Assembly: GCF_009193135.1 (NCBI RefSeq)
Contig: NZ_VUKC01000014.1
Location: 32,886 to 96,885, forward strand
Origin: Georgenia satyanarayanai
GTDB taxonomy: Bacteria; Actinomycetota; Actinomycetes; Actinomycetales; Actinomycetaceae
Length of the DNA stretch: 64,000 nucleotides
Direction of reading: 5' to 3'
Numbering within the stretch: position 1 is the stretch's first letter; the number at the start of each line of letters is the position of its first letter. The notes beneath the pieces are model-generated. The model saw only the letters and a list, made by a program, of their open reading frames with translations, ran no database searches and was not told where the DNA came from. A program made the position numbers and the translations under genes. Below are positions 9,004 to 16,777 of this stretch, piece after piece.

Positions 9004-9893
9004 CCGCACCCGCACCGGCGGCGGGGGGCGACGCCCCCCTGTCGTCGGACGCCGCGGCGCAGCTCGCCGCCAGGTACGGGCTCGAGCGGGGCGGCGTCCG
9101 GCCCCCGCTGGGGCGCTACCTCAAGGAGACGTGGGCGCAGCGCCGGTTCCTCTGGACGCTGTCCTCGGCGCAGTCCTACGCGCGCAACCAGGACAACTAC
9201 CTGGGGCAGCTGTGGGGCGTCCTCAATCCGCTGCTGCTCGCCGCCGCGTACTTCCTCATCTTCGGTCAGCTGCTGGGCCTGGACGCCGGTGTGGACAACT
9301 ACGTCGGGTTCCTCGTCATCGGCCTGCTCGTCTTCATGTACAGCGCCGGGACGATGACCTCGGCCTCCAAGGCCATCTCGGGGAACCTCAGCCTCGTCCG
9401 GTCCCTCCGGTTCCCGCGCGCCGTGCTCCCGCTGTCGGTGACGCTGACGGAGTTCATCGCCTTCCTGCCGTCCCTGGCCGTCATCCTCGTCCTCGTCCTC
9501 GTGACGGGGGAGCCGATCACGGCCCACTGGCTGCTCTTCCCGGTGGCGATGGGGCTCATCGTCGCGATCAACGCGGGTATCGCGCTCATCGTGGCCCGGG
9601 TCGTCCACAGCTCCCGCGACCTGCGCAACCTCATCACGCTCGTGGTGCGGCTGCTGCGCTACGTCTCGGGCGTCTTCTTCAGCATCACCACCTTCGCCGG
9701 CCACGGGCTGGTGGGGACGGTCATGCTCTACCAGCCCTTCGCGGTCATCCTCGACATCGTCCGGCAGTCGCTGCTCTCGGACACCCCCTTCAACCCGACC
9801 ACGTGGTACGTGGCCCTCGGGTGGGCGATCGTGCTGCCGGTCGTCGGGTTCATCTTCTTCTGGCGGGCAGAGGCGACCTATGGCCGTAACTGA
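9000..9893 (+). CDS. ABC-2 type polysaccharide export permease (Wzm-like)
   Basis: Membrane component of an exporter that moves a lipid-linked glycan out of the cell. The 297-aa product begins with a cytoplasmic amphipathic region containing RRFLWTLSSAQSYARNQDNYLGQLWGVLNPLL, split here only by wording, which is typical of ABC-2 export permeases. About six hydrophobic segments follow (AAAYFLIFGQLL, VGFLVIGLLVFMY, FLPSLAVILVLVLV, and others). The GTG start at 9000 overlaps the dehydrogenase stop as GTGA. The gene overlaps the ATPase gene by 14 bp at its end. Together they form a Wzm/Wzt pair of the teichoic-acid/O-antigen type. The longer open frame back to 8817 lies inside the dehydrogenase gene and is not coding. 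Confidence 0.88.
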   Translation: MTAPAPAAGGDAPLSSDAAAQLAARYGLERGGVRPPLGRYLKETWAQRRFLWTLSSAQSYARNQDNYLGQLWGVLNPLLLAAAYFLIFGQLLGLDAGVDNYVGFLVIGLLVFMYSAGTMTSASKAISGNLSLVRSLRFPRAVLPLSVTLTEFIAFLPSLAVILVLVLVTGEPITAHWLLFPVAMGLIVAINAGIALIVARVVHSSRDLRNLITLVVRLLRYVSGVFFSITTFAGHGLVGTVMLYQPFAVILDIVRQSLLSDTPFNPTTWYVALGWAIVLPVVGFIFFWRAEATYGRN

Positions 9894-10878
9894 CGAGCGC
9901 AAGCCCTCACTCATCTCCTCGCACGTCGACGTCATCTACCGCGTCTACGGGGCGAAGAAGATGGGCACCGTGAGCGGGGCGCCGGGCAACGCGAGCCTCA
10001 AGCGGCTGCTCAAGGGGCGAGGGTCCATCGGTGGCGTGCGCGAGGTGCACGCGGTCAAGGACGTCTCCTTCGTCGCCTACCACGGCGAGTCGATCGGCAT
10101 CGTCGGGCGCAACGGCTCGGGCAAGAGCACGTTGCTGCGCGCGCTCGCCGGCCTCATCCCGCCGACCAACGGCGAGATCTACACGGCGGGCACGCCCGCC
10201 CTGCTCGGTGTCAACGCCGTGCTCATGCGCGAGCTCAGCGGCGAGCGCAACGTCATGATCGGCGGCCAGGCGCTCGGCCTCACCGCCAAGCAGGTGCGCG
10301 AGAAGATGGACGACATCGTCTCCTTCGCCGGCGTCGAGGACTACATCGACCTGCCGATGAAGGCGTACTCCTCCGGCATGGCGGCGCGCCTGCGCTTCGC
10401 GATCTCCACCGCGGCCGTCCCGGACATCCTCATGATCGACGAGGCCCTCGCCACCGGCGACGCCGAGTTCCAGGCGCGGAGCCGCGAGCGGGTGGCGGAG
10501 ATCCGCGAGGCGGCGGGAACGGTGTTCCTCGTCAGCCACAGCGACTCCACGGTCCGCGCCATGTGCGACCGCGCCCTGTGGCTCGACAAGGGGCGCCTCG
10601 TCATGGACGGCCCGGCGGGCGAGGTGTGCGACGCCTACCAGGCTGCCCGGTCCAAGGGGCCGAAGAAGGCGGCCGCCAAGAAGCCGGCCGCGAAGGCCCC
10701 GAAGGCGCCGGCTCCGGTGGCCGAGAAGCCCCCGGCGGCGAAGGCCCCCGCCGCGGCACCGTCCGCACCGGCCGAGCAGCCCGCGGCCGCCGCGCCGGCA
10801 CCGGCCGACCCGCCGGCACCGCGCGAGACGCGCGCACCGGACACCGGGACGACGACGGCGGAGGACGCCCCGCGATGA
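9880..10878 (+). CDS. Polysaccharide ABC exporter ATP-binding protein (Wzt/TagH-like) with Ala/Pro/Lys tail
   Basis: Energises the adjacent ABC-2 permease. The nucleotide-binding domain has Walker A GRNGSGKST at residues 76-84, the signature YSSGMAARLRFA, Walker B ILMIDEALATGD and H-loop LVSHSDST, all of the capsule/O-antigen/teichoic acid class. After about residue 255 there is no carbohydrate-binding Wzt C-domain. Instead the last 75 or so residues are a low-complexity Lys/Ala/Pro tail (KKAAAKKPAAKAPKAP, then Ala/Pro/Glu), probably disordered. It overlaps the permease by 14 bp and the following glycosyltransferase by ATGA. The lack of a glycan-recognition domain suggests export that does not depend on terminal-modification recognition; this is an inference. 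Confidence 0.9.
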   Translation: MAVTDERKPSLISSHVDVIYRVYGAKKMGTVSGAPGNASLKRLLKGRGSIGGVREVHAVKDVSFVAYHGESIGIVGRNGSGKSTLLRALAGLIPPTNGEIYTAGTPALLGVNAVLMRELSGERNVMIGGQALGLTAKQVREKMDDIVSFAGVEDYIDLPMKAYSSGMAARLRFAISTAAVPDILMIDEALATGDAEFQARSRERVAEIREAAGTVFLVSHSDSTVRAMCDRALWLDKGRLVMDGPAGEVCDAYQAARSKGPKKAAAKKPAAKAPKAPAPVAEKPPAAKAPAAAPSAPAEQPAAAAPAPADPPAPRETRAPDTGTTTAEDAPR

Positions 10879-11999
10879 CGCCGCAGCGGCCGTCGGTCCT
10901 GGTGGTCACGGTCGTGCACCACCCGCAGGACGCACGCATCCGCCACCGGCAGGTCCCGGCCCTCCTCGCCGCCGGGTGGGACGTCACCTACGCGGCGCCG
11001 TTCGGCGGCTACGGACTACCCGCGCCGACGGACGCGCGGCACGGCGCGGGGCGGCTGCACTGCGTCGACGTGCCGCGGGCGACCGGTCGGCGCCGGCTCG
11101 GCGCGCTCCGTCACGCCCGCCGCCTCGTCCGGGAGCTGGGCGGGCAGCACGACGTCGTCCTCGTCCACGACCCCGAGCTCCTCCTCGCCGTCCCCCGCTC
11201 CGTGCGGCCGCGCACGGTGTGGGACGTCCACGAGGACACCGCCGCCGCCGTCGTCGCCAAGCCGTGGCTGCCGCGCCCCGCGCGGGCCCTGGCCGCCGGT
11301 CTGGTCCGCGGCGTGGAGCGCTGGGCGGAGCGTCACCTCACCCTCCTGCTCGCCGAGTACGGCTACCGCGAGCGGTTCAGCCGCGAGCACGTCGTCGTGC
11401 CGAACACGGTGCCGGTGCCGGCCGACGCCCCCGCCCCCGGGACCGACCGGGTGGTCTACCTCGGCAGCATCACCCTCGAGCGCGGCGCGCGGGAGGTGGT
11501 CGAGACGGGGCGCATCCTGCGCGAGCGCACCGGTGGCGCCCTCTCCACCCACGTCGTCGGTCCCGCGCACGGCCCCGCCGAGGAGCTCGTGCGCGCGGCG
11601 CACGAACGGGGAGACGTGCACTGGCACGGCTTCGTCCCCAACGACCGCGCGGGTGAGCTGCTCGACGGCGCCCTCGCCGGCCTCTCGCTCCTCCAGGACC
11701 TCCCCAACTACCGCCACAGCATGCCGACCAAGGTGCTCGAGTACATGGCGCACGGTGTCCCCGTCGTCACCACCCCGCTGCCGCTGGCACGTGACGTCGT
11801 CACGACGGCGGGGTCCGGCGTCGTCGTGCCCTTCGCCGACCCGGACGCCGCCGCCGACGCGGTCCTCGCGCTGCGTGCCGAGCCGGGGCGCGCGGCGCGC
11901 CTCGGGGCGGCAGGGCGCCGTGCCGCGCGCGAGCGCTACGACTGGGCCACGGTGAGCGGGGCGTTCGTCGCCGCCCTGCGCACCGCATCGCCTCGCTGA
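10875..11999 (+). CDS. Glycosyltransferase family 4 (GT-B fold)
   Basis: Predicted retaining sugar transferase, probably acting on the glycan exported by the two genes before it. The 374-aa product has an N-terminal acceptor domain starting SVLVVTVVHHPQDARI and a C-terminal donor domain with VVYLGSITLERGA, GFVPNDRAGELL and the nucleotide-sugar motif MPTKVLEYMAHGVPVV, in which the E at EYMA is the usual GT4 catalytic or binding glutamate. The ATG at 10875 overlaps the ATPase stop as ATGA. It is the last gene of the operon that starts at 7741; no terminator is obvious in the 140 bp after it. Confidence 0.88.
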   Translation: MTPQRPSVLVVTVVHHPQDARIRHRQVPALLAAGWDVTYAAPFGGYGLPAPTDARHGAGRLHCVDVPRATGRRRLGALRHARRLVRELGGQHDVVLVHDPELLLAVPRSVRPRTVWDVHEDTAAAVVAKPWLPRPARALAAGLVRGVERWAERHLTLLLAEYGYRERFSREHVVVPNTVPVPADAPAPGTDRVVYLGSITLERGAREVVETGRILRERTGGALSTHVVGPAHGPAEELVRAAHERGDVHWHGFVPNDRAGELLDGALAGLSLLQDLPNYRHSMPTKVLEYMAHGVPVVTTPLPLARDVVTTAGSGVVVPFADPDAAADAVLALRAEPGRAARLGAAGRRAARERYDWATVSGAFVAALRTASPR

Positions 12000-12030
12000 C
12001 CGAGCGTTCGGTCAACCCGTGGACAGAACG

Positions 12031-12060
12031 TTGACGCCCCACTGTCACCATCAGTAGTGT
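12031..12060 (+). promoter_or_regulatory. Candidate promoter of the ThuA/WxL-like gene
   Basis: TTGACG at 12031-12036, an 18-bp spacer and TAGTGT at 12055-12060 fit the actinobacterial housekeeping consensus (TTGAC / TAGRRT). GTCAC and GTGAC flank the -10 region as an inverted pair at 12044-12063. An A/T-rich patch with CGCAA/TTGCG arms follows at about 12067-12085. The gene start is 82 bp downstream. Confidence 0.45.
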
Positions 12061-12141
12061 GACGAACGCAATAATGTCGTTGCGCGAAACTTAATGACGA
12101 GCCTCGGGCAGCGGCAACCCCGCCCACATGGAAGGCCTGCA

Positions 12142-13740
12142 ATGAAGCAGCATGTCTCACGAGTACGAGCGGCGGCCCTCACCGCTGCGATCGCCCTGGG
12201 AGCAGGTGCCGTCGCTCCCGCCGCGATGGCCGACACCGCGGCGCCCGACGACGACTACCAGGTGCTGGTGGTCGGCAAGACCCTCGGGTTCCGCCACTCC
12301 CACATCGTCCCCACGACCAACGCCCTCATCGCGCTCGGTGAGGAGCACGGCTTCGACGTCGACGTCTGGGACCCCGCCCAGCCGACGCTCACCCTCGGGT
12401 CGACGCCCTTCACCTCGGCCGAGGACCTGTCGAAGTACTCCGCGATCATCTTCAACTCCCCGGTCGACGGCACGAACAACATGGACCCCAACCGCCCGCG
12501 GCTGCTCGACGACTCCGAGGTCGCCGCCTTCCAGGGGTACATCCGCAGCGGCGGCGGCTACGTCGGCCTCCACGCCGCGACCGACACCCTGCACACCGTG
12601 CCCTGGTACAGCCAGCTCACCGGTGGCGGCGCGCGCTTCCGCAACCACCCGCAGCAGCAGCAGGCGACGATGCGCGTGGAGAACCCCACGCACCCCTCGA
12701 CGGCCGGTCTGCCCGTCGAGTGGTCCCGCTTCGACGAGTGGTACAACTACACCGTCAACCCCCGCCCGGACGTCCACGTCCTCATGACGCTGGACGAGTC
12801 CACCTACAACCCCGGCAACGGGCGGATGGGTGAGGACCACCCGATCGCGTGGTGCCAGAACTTCGAGGGTGGCCGCTCCTGGTACACCGGGGCGGGCCAC
12901 ACCGACCAGTCGTGGCAGGACCCGCTGTGGCTCGGCCACGTGCTGTCCGGCATCGAGTGGGCGGCCGGCCTCGTCTCCGGCGGCGGCGACTGCGTGACCT
13001 TCCCCGAGGTGGAGCGGATCATCGCCGCCGACACCGCCGGGGACGCCGGTGCCAAGGCGGCAGTCTCCGCGCTGCTCGCATCCGCCAAGGGTGCGGCGGC
13101 CGCGGGTGACCACGACGGCGCGCTCGCCTCGCTCCTCCAGGCCCGCACCCGGGCCGCGGACGCCGGCGTGGCCGGTCTCGAGGGCAAGGTCGCCGACCTC
13201 ATCGTCTGGCAGCGTGCGCTGTCCGACAGCGGCGGTCCCAGCGACGCCGACGGCATCCCGGTCGACGTCTCGATCGTCGACAAGCCGGGCTCCCTCACGC
13301 TCACCGTCGGTGACTACGGCGACGGCGTCAAGCTCACGCCCGCGGGGGAGCGCCCCGACCGCTGGCGCTACACCGGCGACCTGCCGACGCTCACCGTGAC
13401 CGACGCGCGCAACGCCGAGCAGGCCGCGGGCGGCGGGTGGGCCGCCTCCGGTCAGTCGACGGACTTCGTGTCCGACTCCGACGTCATCGGGGCCGAGTAC
13501 CTCGGCTGGGTGCCGCGTGTGCTCAGCCCGCGTGACGGCGTCAGTGCCGGCCCGGCCGCGGCCACCGCGATCGACGGCGGCACCGGCCTGTCGACCCCGT
13601 CGCTGCTGGCGGCCGCCACGAACGAGGGCCGTCGCGGCACCGCCGAGCTCGACGCCCGGCTCGTCCTCGACGCCCCGGTCGGGTCCGCCGAGGGTGACTA
13701 CAGCGCGCGGGTGACCGTCTCGCTGTTCCCGGTCGACTGA
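12142..13740 (+). CDS. Secreted ThuA-domain protein with WxL-like C-terminal domain
   Basis: The 532-aa product begins with a Sec signal peptide (MKQHVSRVRAAALTAAIALG, cleavage near AMA-DTAA). Residues about 35-290 are a ThuA (trehalose-utilisation-like, glutamine-amidotransferase fold) domain with GGGYVGLHAATD, DEWYNY, HPIAWC and GRSWYTGAGHT. An alpha-helical Ala-rich linker follows (KAAVSALLASAKGAAAAG). The last 160 residues resemble a WxL cell-surface domain: GGGWAASGQSTDF aligns with the first Trp motif, and GDYSARVTVSLF with the terminal YTATLTW-type strand, although the second Trp is lost. The ATG follows GGAAGG at good spacing. The next gene encodes a DUF916-like protein, the usual WxL partner. 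The ThuA call is firm; the WxL call is by eye. Confidence 0.82.
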   Translation: MKQHVSRVRAAALTAAIALGAGAVAPAAMADTAAPDDDYQVLVVGKTLGFRHSHIVPTTNALIALGEEHGFDVDVWDPAQPTLTLGSTPFTSAEDLSKYSAIIFNSPVDGTNNMDPNRPRLLDDSEVAAFQGYIRSGGGYVGLHAATDTLHTVPWYSQLTGGGARFRNHPQQQQATMRVENPTHPSTAGLPVEWSRFDEWYNYTVNPRPDVHVLMTLDESTYNPGNGRMGEDHPIAWCQNFEGGRSWYTGAGHTDQSWQDPLWLGHVLSGIEWAAGLVSGGGDCVTFPEVERIIAADTAGDAGAKAAVSALLASAKGAAAAGDHDGALASLLQARTRAADAGVAGLEGKVADLIVWQRALSDSGGPSDADGIPVDVSIVDKPGSLTLTVGDYGDGVKLTPAGERPDRWRYTGDLPTLTVTDARNAEQAAGGGWAASGQSTDFVSDSDVIGAEYLGWVPRVLSPRDGVSAGPAAATAIDGGTGLSTPSLLAAATNEGRRGTAELDARLVLDAPVGSAEGDYSARVTVSLFPVD

Positions 13741-13746
13741 CCTCCC

Positions 13747-13781
13747 GCAGGCGGGCGGGGCCGACCGCCCCGCCCGCCTGC
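13747..13781 (+). terminator. Strong hairpin between ThuA/WxL-like and DUF916-like genes
   Basis: A perfect 15-bp GC stem (GCAGGCGGGCGGGGC and its complement) has a 5-nt loop CGACC. It begins six bases after the ThuA stop and ends 23 bases before the DUF916-like ATG. It is either a full terminator or a partial one that lowers expression of the downstream anchor relative to the surface protein. Confidence 0.7.
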
Positions 13782-13804
13782 ACCCCACTCCGAGACTCCC
13801 GAGG

Positions 13805-14962
13805 ATGACCGTGCTCCGTCTTCTCCGGTCCCTGGCCACCGGCGCGCTCGTCGTCGGCGCCGCCGCCCTGCCCGCCTCGGCCGCCCTCCCCGCGGCGACG
13901 CAGTCCGACGACGCGGCGGCCGGGACGACCTGGGCCCTCGAGCCCGCGGACGAGGCCGGGGCGGACGGCCGCGTGTCCCTGCGCCACGAGCTCGAGGACG
14001 GGACGTCCGTCTCGGACTTCGTCGTCCTGACGAACTTCAGTGTGCACGAGGCCACCTTCGCGGTCTACGCGAGCGACGGCCTCGTCGACGACGACGGGAA
14101 CTTCGACCTCCTGCCCTCCGAGGCGGCCCCGGTCGACGGCGGGTCGTGGGTCGAGATCGGCGAGGTCGACGGTGCGACGCCGCGCGACGGCGGCGGCATC
14201 GTCGTCGAGGCGCCCGCGTCGTCGAGCACCGTGGTCCCGCTCGAGATCGCCGTCCCCGCCGGGGCGACCCCCGGCGACCACCCGGCGGGCGTCGTCGCCG
14301 AGCTCGTCCAGGGCGGGGACACCGCCCTGCAGATGAGCTCCCGGGTCGGCGTCCGCCTCCACCTCCGCGTCGCCGGGGAGGTCCTCGCTCAGGTGACCCC
14401 CGACGTCGTCGCGAGCTACTCCCCGTCGTGGAACCCCTTCGCCCCCGGCACGGTCACCGTCGACTACACGCTGGAGAACACCGGCAACATCCGGGTCGGG
14501 GCCGACGTCGACGCCTCGGTCACCGGCCCCTTCGGCGTCGGCGGCGCCGAGGCCTCCGCCGAGCACCGCGAGGTGCTGCCCGGGCAGAGCACCGTCGGGA
14601 GCGCGACCGTCGAGGTGTGGCCGCTGTTCCTCGGCCGTGGCGAGGTCGTCGCAACCCCCCTCGCGGTCGGTGAGGACGAGGTGCCGGCCGCCCTCCTGCC
14701 GACGACGACGGGGTTCCGGGTGTGGACGGTGCCGTGGTCCCAGCTCGTCCTGCTCGTGCTCCTCGTCGCCGCGCCGCTCCTCGTCGTCCGGGCGCGCCGT
14801 CGCTCGGCGGCACGCGTCCAGGCGCGCATCGACGCCGCCGTCGCCGCGGCCGCCGCGGGCGATGACCCGCAGGGCTCCGCGGCCGGGAGCGCTGACGGTG
14901 AGGCGCCTGCCGGTGACGCGCCGGACGTCGCCTCCGAGGGCGACACCGTCACCGCTAGATGA
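13805..14962 (+). CDS. DUF916-like secreted, membrane-anchored WxL-partner protein
   Basis: A 385-aa protein with a signal peptide (ALVVGAAALPASA), an extracellular domain of about 270 residues in two beta-rich halves, a single membrane helix at about 312-333 (LVLLVLLVAAPLLVV), and a basic then acidic disordered cytoplasmic tail. The first half has the DUF916 pattern (TWALEP, SVSDFVVLTNFSVHEATF, VVPLEIAVPAGATPGDHPAGVVAE). The second half resembles the DUF3324-like host-binding domain (NPFAPGTVTVDYTLENTGNIRVG). In Firmicutes such proteins bind peptidoglycan and hold WxL proteins at the surface; here the upstream gene supplies a WxL-like domain. The ATG follows CCGAGG. The 3' end overlaps the convergent glycosyltransferase by 8 bp. 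Confidence 0.75.
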   Translation: MTVLRLLRSLATGALVVGAAALPASAALPAATQSDDAAAGTTWALEPADEAGADGRVSLRHELEDGTSVSDFVVLTNFSVHEATFAVYASDGLVDDDGNFDLLPSEAAPVDGGSWVEIGEVDGATPRDGGGIVVEAPASSSTVVPLEIAVPAGATPGDHPAGVVAELVQGGDTALQMSSRVGVRLHLRVAGEVLAQVTPDVVASYSPSWNPFAPGTVTVDYTLENTGNIRVGADVDASVTGPFGVGGAEASAEHREVLPGQSTVGSATVEVWPLFLGRGEVVATPLAVGEDEVPAALLPTTTGFRVWTVPWSQLVLLVLLVAAPLLVVRARRRSAARVQARIDAAVAAAAAGDDPQGSAAGSADGEAPAGDAPDVASEGDTVTAR

Positions 14963-15746
14963 GGTACTTCAGGCCTGCCCGCACCGCGTAGTTCCCGAAG
15001 GCCCACAGGGCCCGGGGCAGCGGCAGCGCCTCGACGTGGCGGTAGATGTGCCAGTTGTACCGCGCCGCGACGAGCTTGTTCGCCGACAGGGAGCCGGTGC
15101 GGCCGGCCCGGTAGAGCGCGAGCGGCTCGTCCAGCCCGCGGGCGACGTGCCCGTCCCGCAGGATCGCGAGCATGAGCGCGTAGTCCTGCCGGCGCTCGAT
15201 CGAGGGCAGCAGGCGCTTGCCCAGCACCCGGGTGTCGTAGACGGCGGTGAGGAAGCCGATGTAGTCCTGGCGGAGCAGGTGGCGGTACTCCAGCCGCAGC
15301 GGGGCGCGCACGACGCGCCCGTTCGGCTCGAAGCCCACCGCCTCACCGGAGAAGTCCGCGTCCACCTTGTAGTACGCGCTGTAGACGAGGGGGGCGCCGG
15401 ACACCTCGAGGAGGGCGAGCTGCCGCTCGAGCTTCGTGGGCAGCCACAGGTCGTCGCTGTCGAGGAAGGCGATGTAGCGGCCACGAGCCGCGCCGATGCC
15501 CACGTTGCGCGTCGGTCCCGCCCCACCCGGCCCGTCGTTGCGCAGCACCCGCACGCGGGGGTCGGCGGCCGCGGCCCGCTCGGCGACGGCGTGGGAGCTG
15601 TCGCGCGAGGAGTCGTCGACGACGAGGAGCTCCCACTCCTGGACGGTCTGCGCCTGGACGGAGCGGATCCCCGCGCCGACGAAGGCCGCGGCGTCGTGCA
15701 TCGGCATGATGACCGAGACGAGCGGCGGCGTCTCCGGGCTCAGCAC
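14955..15746 (-). CDS. Glycosyltransferase family 2
   Basis: A 263-aa GT-A transferase with PLVSVIMPMHDAA at the N-terminus, VVDDSSRD, the metal-binding FLDSDDLW and the downstream RRQDYALML acid motif, followed by RAGRTGSLS. The length and motifs fit the small bacterial GT2 enzymes that build lipopolysaccharide or teichoic-type glycans. The GTG at 15746 was chosen because it overlaps the stop of the upstream TIGR03089 gene by 7 bp and gives a canonical N-terminus. The frame is open to 15944 but only as a shadow. Its 3' end overlaps the convergent DUF916-like gene by 8 bp. Confidence 0.88.
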   Translation of the reverse strand: MLSPETPPLVSVIMPMHDAAAFVGAGIRSVQAQTVQEWELLVVDDSSRDSSHAVAERAAAADPRVRVLRNDGPGGAGPTRNVGIGAARGRYIAFLDSDDLWLPTKLERQLALLEVSGAPLVYSAYYKVDADFSGEAVGFEPNGRVVRAPLRLEYRHLLRQDYIGFLTAVYDTRVLGKRLLPSIERRQDYALMLAILRDGHVARGLDEPLALYRAGRTGSLSANKLVAARYNWHIYRHVEALPLPRALWAFGNYAVRAGLKYLI

Positions 15747-16579
15747 CGCACGGCGGCGCGCTCGGCGGCCTGGATCGCGTCGAAACGGCTCGAGTCGACG
15801 TCCTCGCCGAGGAGCACGAGGGAACCACCGGCGCGCCAGGCGGCGACGGCGTGCGCCAGCATCTCGACGTGGTCGCGGGGCGCGCACAGGACGCGCGGGC
15901 GCTCCTCGTCGCGGTGGCAGGCGGGAGTCTGCTCGCGGCACCACTCGGCCAGCTCGCCGTAGGGCACCGGACCACCGGTGGAGCCGGCGATCTCGGGACC
16001 GGAGAGCGCGGCGTCGTCGGCGCCCGGCTCCTGGACGTGACCGAGGTGGTCCCCGTAGGTCATGAGCGCGGCCGCGGCGTCGAGCGCACCGGCGGGGATC
16101 GGCTCCTCGACGTGCATGGCGAGGGCCGGCAGGGCGACGACGAGCACGAGGCCGGCGCTCGGTGCGCCCGAGGGCTCGGAGGTCACCGCGATGTCCGGCT
16201 CCTCGGACGTCTCGTCCGGCACGAAGACCGACTCGTCGTCGTCCGCGTCGTCGTCCTCGTCGAGGTCGGCGTACTCGGGCTCACCGTCGGCGCCGTCGGC
16301 CTCGTCCTCCTCGGCGGGGAGCACGAGCTCACCGCCGGCGCACCACGTCGCCAACGCCCACACGAGCGCGCGCCAGTGCACGGGGACGTCGAGGAGCACC
16401 CGCGAGCCGGGCTCCACCTCGCCCTCCTCCACGAGGAGGTTGGTGGCCTTGGTGACCCAGTTCGCCAGGACACGGCCGGACAGCTCGACACGCTCGTCCG
16501 CGGGGCCGTACCAGGTGAGGCGGGGCTGGTTGGGCTCGTCCCCGGTGAGGAGGTCGAGCACCTTCGTCGCGATGCTCAT
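15740..16579 (-). CDS. TIGR03089 family protein (AMP-ligase-like fragment family)
   Basis: The 279-aa product matches the actinobacterial TIGR03089 family, small proteins related to the N-terminal part of AMP-binding ligases but without the full catalytic domain. Recognisable parts are PRLTWYGPADERVELSGRVLANWVTKATNLL at the start (a fatty-acyl-CoA-ligase-like opening), VPVHWRALVWALATWCAGG, and a C-terminal AWRAGGSLVLLG. A very acidic insert (roughly residues 95-130, rich in Asp/Glu) is probably disordered. Function is unknown; no ATP-binding P-loop of ligases is complete. It is co-transcribed with the following GT2. The ATG is preceded six bases upstream by a TAGGCT -10 element, suggesting a leaderless mRNA. 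Confidence 0.8.
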   Translation of the reverse strand: MSIATKVLDLLTGDEPNQPRLTWYGPADERVELSGRVLANWVTKATNLLVEEGEVEPGSRVLLDVPVHWRALVWALATWCAGGELVLPAEEDEADGADGEPEYADLDEDDDADDDESVFVPDETSEEPDIAVTSEPSGAPSAGLVLVVALPALAMHVEEPIPAGALDAAAALMTYGDHLGHVQEPGADDAALSGPEIAGSTGGPVPYGELAEWCREQTPACHRDEERPRVLCAPRDHVEMLAHAVAAWRAGGSLVLLGEDVDSSRFDAIQAAERAAVRC

Positions 16580-16585
16580 GACCTG

Positions 16586-16591
16586 AGCCTA
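16586..16591 (-). promoter_or_regulatory. Candidate -10 element for a leaderless TIGR03089 transcript
   Basis: TAGGCT lies exactly six bases before the ATG at 16579 and there is no Shine-Dalgarno sequence. The arrangement is typical of actinobacterial leaderless starts. Confidence 0.5.
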
Positions 16592-16777
16592 GTCCGTGGC
16601 GTGCGTGCAGTGGGAGCGCCGGCCGGCGACCGCGAGGGCCACGGAGGGGCGCGCTCCTGCCGGCGTCGTTACGCTGTGCCAACCTTGGTCGGTGGCCGGG
16701 TGGCGCACAGCGCGGGGGCTCTCGCCCACCGCGGGGTGCCCCGTGGCCGCCGGCACGACGCACGGGAGGGCCTGTCC

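Noticed and set aside
14955..14962. Tail-to-tail overlap of the DUF916-like and GT2 genes as a regulatory element
   Set aside because: An 8-bp convergent overlap of stop regions is common in compact genomes and shows no extra structure.
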